Below, one piece after another: positions 8,750-16,086 of a stretch of 64,000 nucleotides of DNA (position 1 is the stretch's first letter; every line of letters starts with the position of its first letter). The position numbers and the translations under genes were made by a program. A model generated the notes under the pieces. It was not told the DNA's origin, searched no databases, and saw nothing but the letters and a program-made list of their open reading frames with translations. The stretch is from UBA1672 sp033851915 (GTDB lineage Bacteria > Pseudomonadota > Alphaproteobacteria > Micavibrionales > Micavibrionaceae), in NCBI GenBank assembly GCA_033851915.1, contig JAWSVM010000003.1, positions 248,001 through 312,000 on the forward strand. Reading direction: 5' to 3'.

Positions 8750-10075
8750 ATGGATCGATTATCAACGCGCATAGAGAGCGCCATTGCATCAGTGCCCAAT
8801 CAAGAGCATTTCGGGCGGGTGACCAAGATCCTTGGCTTACTGGTTGAAATTGCGGGGTTTGGTAATGCTTTGACAATTGGCTCTATGGTGCATTTAAAGC
8901 CTTCTGATGAACTGGATATCCCTTGTGAAGTGGTTGGTTTCCGCGATGGTCAGGCCTTGCTTATGCCCTTTGGCATGCTGGAGGGGGTCGGCCTTGGGTG
9001 CATGGCGATTATACAAAAGGCCGCTCCTGCGATCCATCCTTCCGATAAATGGTTAGGGCGGGTCATTAATGGTATGGCAGAGCCAATAGACGGTAAGGGC
9101 AGCCTGCAACAAGGCTCTATCCCCATTTTGCTAAAGAATAAGCCACCTGCGCCGCATTCGCGCCAACGTTTGGGGGCGCAGCTTGATTTGGGTGTGCGTC
9201 CTGTTAATACGTTTCTCGCCACTTGTCAGGGGCAACGGATGGGGATCTTCTCCGGCTCTGGTGTGGGTAAATCTGTGTTGTTGTCTATGATGGCGCGTTA
9301 TACTGCGGCTGATGTTTCGATCATCGGTCTGGTGGGCGAGCGTGGACGCGAAGTTCAGGAGTTTCTACAAGATGATTTAGGCGAAGACGGCCTTGCGCGC
9401 TCTATCGTTGTTGTTGCAACAGGGGATGAGCCGGCACTAATGCGGCGTCAGGCGGCCTATACGACGATGGCTTTGGCGGAATATTTCCGTGATCAGGGCA
9501 AACAAGTTCTCTGTTTAATTGATTCTCTTACGCGTTTTGCCATGGCGCAGCGTGAAATCGGCTTAAGCGCGGGCGAGCCGCCAACCTCCAAAGGCTATCC
9601 GCCCACCACTTTCGGGGAACTTGCCCGTTTGATGGAACGTGCAGGGCCGGGCGGGCCTGATCAAGGCTCAATCACGGGGCTATTCACTGTTCTGGTCGAA
9701 GGGGATGATCATAACGAACCGATCTCCGACGCCGTACGTGGTCTTGTTGACGGACATATCGTGATGGAGCGTGAAATTGCCGACCGTGGCAGGTATCCTG
9801 CGATTAACGTTTTGAAATCTGTCTCCAGATCACTCCCTGGTGCGATAAAGCCGGAGCAATTCGAAATCCTTCGTCGTGCAAAACAGGTGATTACAACTTA
9901 CGAAGATATGGCCGAACTTATCAGATTGGGGGCTTATCGTAAGGGCAGTGACACCTCTGTTGATGAGGCGATTATGCTCTATCCTGAGATCGAAGCATTC
10001 CTCTCGCAAAATAAAGACGAGAACACCAGTATCGAAGATGGTTTCGCCCGTTTGGCAGGTATTTTAAATATGTGA
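8750..10075 (+). CDS. fliI: Flagellar export ATPase FliI
   Basis: Hexameric cytoplasmic ATPase that unfolds and delivers substrates to the flagellar type III export gate, with FliH and FliJ. At 441 residues it has normal family length. It shows an N-terminal beta-barrel domain, the Walker A motif GSGVGKS (about 169-175), and Walker B in LCLIDSLTRFA near 255. The conserved GEPPTSKGYPPTTF block is near 288. It is divergent from ctrA and followed after 29 bases by a CheD-like gene. fliJ comes about 1.3 kb downstream, separated by a gene on the other strand. Confidence 0.97.
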   Translation: MDRLSTRIESAIASVPNQEHFGRVTKILGLLVEIAGFGNALTIGSMVHLKPSDELDIPCEVVGFRDGQALLMPFGMLEGVGLGCMAIIQKAAPAIHPSDKWLGRVINGMAEPIDGKGSLQQGSIPILLKNKPPAPHSRQRLGAQLDLGVRPVNTFLATCQGQRMGIFSGSGVGKSVLLSMMARYTAADVSIIGLVGERGREVQEFLQDDLGEDGLARSIVVVATGDEPALMRRQAAYTTMALAEYFRDQGKQVLCLIDSLTRFAMAQREIGLSAGEPPTSKGYPPTTFGELARLMERAGPGGPDQGSITGLFTVLVEGDDHNEPISDAVRGLVDGHIVMEREIADRGRYPAINVLKSVSRSLPGAIKPEQFEILRRAKQVITTYEDMAELIRLGAYRKGSDTSVDEAIMLYPEIEAFLSQNKDENTSIEDGFARLAGILNM

Positions 10076-10104
10076 TAGGGTTATCACCATAGCGAACAAA
10101 CAAG

Positions 10105-10833
10105 ATGGAATACGGTGTGACAGGTTTGATTTTAAGTGATTACGGGAATGATGAAAGCGATATCCAGCGCCGCATGCAGGCGTTGATGGATCTTCCTAAA
10201 GCAACCTATATCGAAGATGCACGGCAAACCTTTGATCCGAAAACCGCAGTTGCTGTTGATATGCATGAAGGCGGCGTAACGTTGCCTGATGCACAATTTC
10301 CCGCGCTGGGCACTATGGCGCTGGCGACATGCCTTGGTGTTATGGTGCATAACCCCCAGACAAAGGCCACCGGGCTGTGTCACGTTGTATCCGACGGTGT
10401 AGAGCCGCGTCCATCACCTGATAGTCAATTGAGCTTAACCGCCATGCTAAGTAATGTGAAGAATGGCATGAATGAGCAAATTGAAGTGCGGCTGGTCGGC
10501 GCGCATATCGGCGGAGACCTGCAAGACGGCATCATTAATAATATTGTAGATTTTTTGGCAGACTATGACGCCGTTATTCTGAGCGCAGATATAAAAGGAA
10601 AGCCGGGGCCAAGCGCCGTCGCTGTCGTTTCTCATCGCTGGGATGACGGGCTAATGCGCGGGAAGGTTGATTCCATTGATATCAGAGGCAATCCGGATGC
10701 CATGGTCGATCAGATAAAGCAGGCGCGCACATGTGTCGATCTCAATAACATGGTGTATCTGGCGGATAATGGCAAAGACCTTATCTATGATGCAACGGTA
10801 GGGCACCCGTTTGGTTTAGATATAAGTTTGTAG
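10105..10833 (+). CDS. CheD-like putative glutamine deamidase behind fliI
   Basis: A 242-residue protein without an obvious standard name. A block at residues 66-94 (PALGTMALATCLGVM...TGLCHV) resembles the active site of chemoreceptor deamidase CheD. T70, C76 and H93 have the same spacing (Cys-6 and Cys+17) as Thr21, Cys27 and His44 that I recall for Thermotoga CheD. A later VRLVGAHIGG segment (near 140) resembles the CheD VGGA strand. The first 60 residues and the C-terminal 60 are not CheD-like, so this is a divergent or fused member. No che receptor gene is adjacent. Cotranscription with fliI is likely (29-base gap). The substrate is unknown. Confidence 0.6.
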   Translation: MEYGVTGLILSDYGNDESDIQRRMQALMDLPKATYIEDARQTFDPKTAVAVDMHEGGVTLPDAQFPALGTMALATCLGVMVHNPQTKATGLCHVVSDGVEPRPSPDSQLSLTAMLSNVKNGMNEQIEVRLVGAHIGGDLQDGIINNIVDFLADYDAVILSADIKGKPGPSAVAVVSHRWDDGLMRGKVDSIDIRGNPDAMVDQIKQARTCVDLNNMVYLADNGKDLIYDATVGHPFGLDISL

Positions 10834-10856
10834 CATTTGTGGTGTACGTGAACGGG

Positions 10857-11276
10857 TTAGAGCGTAAGGCTGCTCTCTCCCACAGATACTGTCATTTTCC
10901 CGTTTTCAAGGCGTGGAGCCGTCCATTCTTTCTGGTCTTTTAATGCAGAACCAAGATCGCCGTTGCTGGAGCTGGTTACAGAATATGACTGGTTACTGCC
11001 CAATGGAGCCGGTCTTATATTTTGTCCGAAGACATGCTTTAATTCGACTTGCACTTGTTCAACAGTTTCACCTTGTTCGTTTTTTGCCTCTTGTCTGCTA
11101 AAAGGCACTTCGCTGGCAAGATAGAAGTTCTCTGATACGAGATTGCCGTCTGTCTGTGTGACTTTATATAGGTTAATATCATCACCATGTTGGTCGGTGG
11201 CGGTCACTGTTTCTGGGTTCTGTCCGGAAATATTCTGTGTAGAAGTATCACCAGCCCATACATATTCAGTTTTCAT
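10857..11276 (-). CDS. Hypothetical protein between CheD-like gene and fliJ
   Basis: A 139-residue soluble protein, polar and Asn/Ser/Gln/Thr-rich, with no signal peptide, membrane segment or recognised motif. The ATG at 11276 is preferred to an upstream one (11315) because GGGAAG lies 9 bases before it. The gene runs opposite to its neighbours and splits fliI from fliJ, which usually adjoin. Its upstream region contains a perfect CtrA box facing fliJ. Function unknown. Confidence 0.6.
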   Translation of the reverse strand: MKTEYVWAGDTSTQNISGQNPETVTATDQHGDDINLYKVTQTDGNLVSENFYLASEVPFSRQEAKNEQGETVEQVQVELKHVFGQNIRPAPLGSNQSYSVTSSSNGDLGSALKDQKEWTAPRLENGKMTVSVGESSLTL

Positions 11277-11333
11277 TACATTATCTTCCCGATTATTTTT
11301 GCAATACATACTCACTAATGTAATTTATGTCAA

Positions 11334-11348
11334 TTAAAATGCGGTTAA
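11334..11348. promoter_or_regulatory. Perfect CtrA box upstream of fliJ
   Basis: TTAA at 11334-11337, seven bases, then TTAA at 11345-11348 match the TTAA-N7-TTAA CtrA consensus exactly. A TATAGT -10-like hexamer at 11368-11373 lies just before the fliJ ATG. If that hexamer is used, the transcript would start almost at the start codon. The site could also act on the divergent gene at 11276. Confidence 0.6.
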
Positions 11349-11378
11349 ATATAGCGGCAAAACGAGGTATAGTTATTT

Positions 11379-11804
11379 ATGGCGAAACTTGACCCCCTAA
11401 TTCGCGTGCGTAAACACGCTATAGAACAAAAACAGAAATTTCTGGCATCATTATATGCGCTGGATGAAGAGCTGAAGAATCAGCGTGACACATTGGAAAC
11501 GCAACTGGCCATCGAATCTGAAAAAGCAAAAGATTTAGGCGCAGGGATGATGGGTTATTTCGGGGCATATGCTGATTCTGTGCATGCGCAAATAGAACAG
11601 ACAGAACAAAGCCGCGAACGTCTGGAGGGGCGCATTACAATGGCGCAAGATGATATGCGTGAAGCTTTTACAGAGCTTAAAAAAGTTGAGATCATCGATG
11701 ACCGCCGCAAAGCAGAGGCTCTGGCCGAACTGGATAAAAAAGAAACAGCAGAGCTAGATGAAATCGCAATCAACATGTTTAAACGCAAGAATGAGGATGA
11801 TTGA
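11379..11804 (+). CDS. fliJ: Flagellar export protein FliJ
   Basis: A 141-residue protein that is nearly all charged coiled coil, as expected for FliJ, the stalk that sits in the FliI hexamer and couples it to FlhA. It opens MAKLDPLIRVRKHAIEQKQ, a typical FliJ start, and the length is normal. No membrane segment is present. A perfect CtrA box lies 31-45 bases before the ATG. A weak GAGG ribosome-binding site lies 11 bases upstream of the start. Confidence 0.85.
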   Translation: MAKLDPLIRVRKHAIEQKQKFLASLYALDEELKNQRDTLETQLAIESEKAKDLGAGMMGYFGAYADSVHAQIEQTEQSRERLEGRITMAQDDMREAFTELKKVEIIDDRRKAEALAELDKKETAELDEIAINMFKRKNEDD

Positions 11805-11806
11805 TT

Positions 11807-12121
11807 ATGAAGATATTGAGTATACAAATTCAACCTGATTTAGATTCTACTTTTTGTAAAGATAGAGTTTTATCTGAGTTAAAACTCATTGGCATAATAC
11901 CAGAGGTTCAGGAGGGTAATGATAATGGCTCATATATTAACTTCCATGTCTCTTCGGAAAATTTAGCAATTTCATGGGTAGCAATTAAATCTCAATTATT
12001 CAATTACCCAGGTTTTATGAAATCATCGATAATCACTTGCGAAGGGGATAATGGTTGGGATGATTATTTTCTTTTGCACCATTTCAATGAAGAGGAAAAT
12101 TTAGATATAATTGAATGCTAA
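11807..12121 (+). CDS. Small AT-rich hypothetical protein
   Basis: A 104-residue acidic protein with no recognised motif. The ATG at 11807 follows AGGA by nine bases and lies two bases past the fliJ stop codon. The frame could also open at a TTG at 11801 that overlaps the fliJ stop. Base composition is clearly more AT-rich than fliJ and the codon choice differs, suggesting recent acquisition. It ends 26 bases before a convergent FliK-like gene. Its size and acidity resemble small cytosolic immunity-type proteins, but nothing supports that function. Confidence 0.55.
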   Translation: MKILSIQIQPDLDSTFCKDRVLSELKLIGIIPEVQEGNDNGSYINFHVSSENLAISWVAIKSQLFNYPGFMKSSIITCEGDNGWDDYFLLHHFNEEENLDIIEC

Positions 12122-12146
12122 CTTTTGTCTGGAATAGGGCATTTAT

Positions 12147-14009
12147 CTAAACATCCTCAATAAACGCCGCCTCCACGTCAGGGCTGATGTTCACCCAGCC
12201 GTCGATTTGCCCTTGGAAGGATAATTCCCCCGTGAAATTGGTATCGTCCAGCGCATTTTTATAGGCGATGCGCATGTCTTGCTTCATTGCTTGGCTGAAG
12301 CCTTGTTCGGTACGCAGGATTAAATCCAGCCGTCCAACCCCTTCGGGATTACCAATGAACAGGCCATCCAGTTGCACTTTCCCCATTTGGCTGAGGTTTA
12401 CATCCATAATAAATCGGGTTTTCGTGCCCGTGCCGTTTTGTTCATTGTCAGCGCCATTTTCATTCTCTCTGCGATAATGCATAACCAATTTGTGAATGTC
12501 GTTTTGCCATGCCATGGGCAGGGATAGGGTGCGCCATTCTTGCGGTGCAGGCTCACTGCTGAGGCGCGCGAGGCTGGACATTTCACTGCCCAAACGATTG
12601 AGTAAATCACCTTTTCCTGCGCGTTTCAGCGTTTCAATCGCTTTGTCTCCGACCCAACTTTGTAAATCGCCGGAGCGTAAGGCCGCGATAAAAAACAAGG
12701 CCGTGGCATTGAGTTGCGCGGGTGCGGCGGCGTTGGGAATGATATTGCTGAAGGCTTGTGCGACTTGCGGGTTGGCTTGAATGAGGGTGGCTTGAATTTC
12801 CTGCATGATCGGCCAAATCTCGGGCGTGAAGAATGATGCCGGGCTCAGTGAAGGCAAAGGCGCAGTGATAGGCGTGCTTAGCGTATTCTGTGCGGCAGGT
12901 GTAAGCGTTGTGGTTTGGGTGATATTCAGCTCAATTTGCGTCCCCACGGGAATGTCAGAAACGGGAACTTGCAGCGTATAATGTTGGTCAGAACGGCTTT
13001 CCGGCGCTGTGATGCGGATAATCGGCAAGTGCTTATTCTCTGTAAAACCAACAAGGGTAGCATGCGTTTCGCCCGCTTTTTCGCTTGGCTGAGGATGGCG
13101 TTCACTCGTCGTTAAGCGCGTTTCAGTATGCCCCTCAGGGTGTGTGGGTGCATGAAGTTCTGCCAAAGGCGGGGTAATATCAGTGACTTTCACTTCTGAT
13201 AATGTAGGCAAAGAAAGCGTTTCAGGTGATGTCTTGCTAATCTCTATCGGAAATTCTGCAGGGGCTGAAATCGTTTTTGAGGCAATGAAATAGAGCGGTA
13301 TCTCTGTAACTGGTTGCTGCAAGGATATGGACGAAAGAGGCGCTTCGGGGCTTTGTCCTGTTTGTATTGGTGGCGGTGCTAATATTGTTTCTGACAGGCG
13401 GGGTAATTCGGGTTGGGCAATATCGGCTAATAAAATCTGGAGCGGTAATGGCGCAGTTGGTGCATTCTCGATTATGAGTGGTAAATTCGATATTAAATTC
13501 ACATTAGTCGTGATTATTTCACTGCTAAGTTGTGTAAGCGTGGGAAGCTGCTGCGTAGGGAAAATCTCGACTTTGATTGGTGCGCCGTTAATCAGCTCCA
13601 GCGCAGATAAATTCGGTGGTAAGCCTATGTCAGCAGTGATTTGAGTGTAATGCGCCGCAGGAATTTGTGGTGTTTGGACTGTCGTTTGAGAAATTTGTTT
13701 TGGCGCGGGGCGAATATTTGCAGTTTGCGGCGGGTTACCTTGCTCAATTTTAATCTCAACAACATCGCCTTTTTCTATCACCACGCGTTGCTCTGCTTTT
13801 AGCGTGATGTCGCCCTTATCGGTGCGAATATGGATGATGCCGTCATTATCTTTCTGCGTAACTTCACCGCGGAGTTTTTGCGGATGATCATTACGTTCCA
13901 GAGATTTCGGGATTTTGACGATCTTTAAATTAGGTGTTGCAGAGTCATCTGCATTATTCGCGTTTACACGTTGATTAAGAACAGAACCTATGGATGTTGG
14001 ATCACTCAT
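12147..14009 (-). CDS. Large Pro/Thr-rich protein with FliK-like C-terminal domain
   Basis: About 620 residues from the ATG at 14009; an upstream TTG (14027) would add six. Residues 1-110 form a small beta-rich domain (LRGEVTQKDNDGIIHIRTDKG). A long Pro/Thr/Ile-rich disordered region runs to about 390. The last 200 residues are ordered and end in a beta-rich block (DVNLSQMGKVQLDGLFIG...RLDLILRT...) that resembles the Flg_hook domain of hook-length protein FliK. True fliK is at 34 kb, so this would be a second, divergent member. It lies 57 bases downstream of flhG. Function is inferred from form and context only. Confidence 0.55.
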   Translation of the reverse strand: MSDPTSIGSVLNQRVNANNADDSATPNLKIVKIPKSLERNDHPQKLRGEVTQKDNDGIIHIRTDKGDITLKAEQRVVIEKGDVVEIKIEQGNPPQTANIRPAPKQISQTTVQTPQIPAAHYTQITADIGLPPNLSALELINGAPIKVEIFPTQQLPTLTQLSSEIITTNVNLISNLPLIIENAPTAPLPLQILLADIAQPELPRLSETILAPPPIQTGQSPEAPLSSISLQQPVTEIPLYFIASKTISAPAEFPIEISKTSPETLSLPTLSEVKVTDITPPLAELHAPTHPEGHTETRLTTSERHPQPSEKAGETHATLVGFTENKHLPIIRITAPESRSDQHYTLQVPVSDIPVGTQIELNITQTTTLTPAAQNTLSTPITAPLPSLSPASFFTPEIWPIMQEIQATLIQANPQVAQAFSNIIPNAAAPAQLNATALFFIAALRSGDLQSWVGDKAIETLKRAGKGDLLNRLGSEMSSLARLSSEPAPQEWRTLSLPMAWQNDIHKLVMHYRRENENGADNEQNGTGTKTRFIMDVNLSQMGKVQLDGLFIGNPEGVGRLDLILRTEQGFSQAMKQDMRIAYKNALDDTNFTGELSFQGQIDGWVNISPDVEAAFIEDV

Positions 14010-14066
14010 ATTTAAAGTGTAGCGCAAAAGGGCAGTAGAAGTGTAGCGTAATTATTATGCTTGATA

Positions 14067-14912
14067 TCACCTTTGCGCGGCACGGCGTCCGGAATTTTGT
14101 ATATTTCTCCAAACGAGCTTTGCAATTTTTTCGACATCAACCGCTGCATCCGCATTGGGAGAGCGAATAAGAATAGGCGTTTGAGAGCGGATAGTGTCTC
14201 TGACTTTATTGTCCATGCGGATTAGGCCGGCAAGGGGCGGAGAAATACGCAAGAAATTTTCGCACGCTTTCAGTAATGTTTTGTAAGTTTTTTCACCCTC
14301 AGTCACACTGGAGGCCATATTCACCACGATATTTATGTTCTTTGACAGGCCCGCTGCACTGCCTAGTTTGATAAAGGCATAGGCATCCGTCAGGGATGTC
14401 GGCTCGTCCGTTGTGATCAGTAAAGTGCTGCTCGCTGTGGCGGAAAGCATACGAACGGTGCGGTCAACACCTGCGCCTAGGTCGGCAATCACAACATCAT
14501 ATTCAGAGGCCACATCCAGCAATTGATCTCGCAATAAGGCAAGGCGTTGGCTGGGCAGGGCAGAGAGTGAAGCCTGACCTGATCGTCCTGCTACAATATC
14601 AAAATTCCCGTCTTCATAGGTCTGGATAACTTTATCCAATCCTAAACGTCCGCGGATAACGTCATTTAGGTCGCGCTTTGGCATCAGGCCAAGTTGCACA
14701 TCAACATTCGCCAGCCCTAAATCACCATCAAATAATAAAACGCGTTTGCCCATGTTGCTGAGCGCATTTGCGAGTGTTATTGAAAACCATGTCTTACCAA
14801 CACCGCCCTTACCACTGCCGACGGCAATGATGTTTGTGCCACGTTGAAATGATGGATTGCCCGTACGTGGCTCTGTGTTTGGCGTGATTTTGTCAGCGGA
14901 CGTGTCTGTCAT
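14067..14912 (-). CDS. flhG: Flagellar number regulator FlhG (MinD-like ATPase)
   Basis: A 281-residue ParA/MinD-family ATPase that restricts flagellar number, working with FlhF. The deviant Walker A motif GSGKGGVGKT is at residues 32-41, DGDLGLANVDVQLG near 60, and the switch II segment VVIADLGAGVD near 143. Its start overlaps the flhF stop by four bases, so the pair is translationally coupled. FlhG also contacts C-ring proteins in other bacteria; here fliM and fliN are in separate units. Confidence 0.92.
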   Translation of the reverse strand: MTDTSADKITPNTEPRTGNPSFQRGTNIIAVGSGKGGVGKTWFSITLANALSNMGKRVLLFDGDLGLANVDVQLGLMPKRDLNDVIRGRLGLDKVIQTYEDGNFDIVAGRSGQASLSALPSQRLALLRDQLLDVASEYDVVIADLGAGVDRTVRMLSATASSTLLITTDEPTSLTDAYAFIKLGSAAGLSKNINIVVNMASSVTEGEKTYKTLLKACENFLRISPPLAGLIRMDNKVRDTIRSQTPILIRSPNADAAVDVEKIAKLVWRNIQNSGRRAAQR

Positions 14913-15955
14913 TGTGTGGTTCCTGTTTTTCGAGCACCGGTTCTTGATGTTCCGGATGGCAGTATAACATTTTTTTCAGATTGATATAGTCGTGGCACTA
15001 ATAAATGTGAAAGAGATTTCGGTGTCAGAGGGCTGAGGCCTTGCGCAACTTTCGGGGTCATGCTGACATCGGAAAAACTTAAACTGCCTTGATGCGCAGC
15101 GGCCAGAAGGCTGCCCAGTCTGCGGGCGATATCAACGCGGGTAGGCAGGATTTCAGTTGCGCCAATCGCGGCAAAGACCCGCGCCATTTCACCGGATTCA
15201 TCAGCATCAATACCGGCAGGTAAAACAAGAACAGGGCGCACATCAATCGCGCCAATCAGTTTCGCCAATATTTTAACATCACTTGTATCAAAAGGGTTTA
15301 AACCCGATGTATCGATAATCACCTGATCGTTATGGTGCTTAAGGTCTTCGGTTATGCTGCGTAAATCTTGAGGGCTTTTGGCTTTTTGAAGATCTATTTT
15401 AAGTAAATTGGTAAAGGCTTGTAACTGTTCAACCCCGCCAGCGCGTACTGTATCTGTTGATATAACGCCGATGTTAAGGCCGTTCATCGCACCGCGTGCC
15501 GCCATTTTTGCAACGGCCAGTGTTTTACCCGACCCTGGCGGTCCAATCATCATAATCGGCTTTGCATGTGCCTTAACAGGGAGTGGACGGAAGGAATAAA
15601 GTTGCCCCAAAGTGGAAGACAGCGCCGTGCCAAGATCATCAAAGCCCATTACGGTTGCACAGGAAATAATATGGTCCATCACGTTTTCAGGCACACAATG
15701 GCGCAGCATAATTTCGGTTAGCTCTTCGGCAACGGCGTCTGAATCTTGCTCATCATCATATTGAAGCCAGCTTTGCACGCCGGCAGGGCCTTCATCACCA
15801 ATCTCAAATGACGGTTCAACAGCAGCTGTGACGCGCACACCGCCGCGGGCGCGTTCTTCACCCGTCGCAACGATAATGGCCTCATCACCTAAGGTCTCTC
15901 GTATCATTTGCATTGCCTCTGTCATAGTATTGGCATAGAAAGTTTTTAGCCGCAT
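14909..15955 (-). CDS. flhF: Flagellar positioning GTPase FlhF
   Basis: SRP-type GTPase that recruits the first flagellar components to the cell pole. The 348-residue protein opens with the FlhF-specific MRLKTFYANTMTEAMQMIRE segment. It has the G1 motif GPPGSGKT at 138-145 and STDTVRAGGVEQLQAF near 166, the family's insertion box. The N-terminal and natural-middle domains are short. It overlaps flhG by four bases and lies 131 bases downstream of flhA, in an AT-rich gap without a clear terminator. Confidence 0.93.
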   Translation of the reverse strand: MRLKTFYANTMTEAMQMIRETLGDEAIIVATGEERARGGVRVTAAVEPSFEIGDEGPAGVQSWLQYDDEQDSDAVAEELTEIMLRHCVPENVMDHIISCATVMGFDDLGTALSSTLGQLYSFRPLPVKAHAKPIMMIGPPGSGKTLAVAKMAARGAMNGLNIGVISTDTVRAGGVEQLQAFTNLLKIDLQKAKSPQDLRSITEDLKHHNDQVIIDTSGLNPFDTSDVKILAKLIGAIDVRPVLVLPAGIDADESGEMARVFAAIGATEILPTRVDIARRLGSLLAAAHQGSLSFSDVSMTPKVAQGLSPLTPKSLSHLLVPRLYQSEKNVILPSGTSRTGARKTGTTQ

Positions 15956-16086
15956 GGAATAAATATACTCGAATCAATGGTAATTATAAGACTTATTATT
16001 AACATATACCAGAGTTAAACCGCAAATATATACGTATTATTTGCTCTGATGATGTGTTCTTAAAATGAATATTGTAAATATATGTT

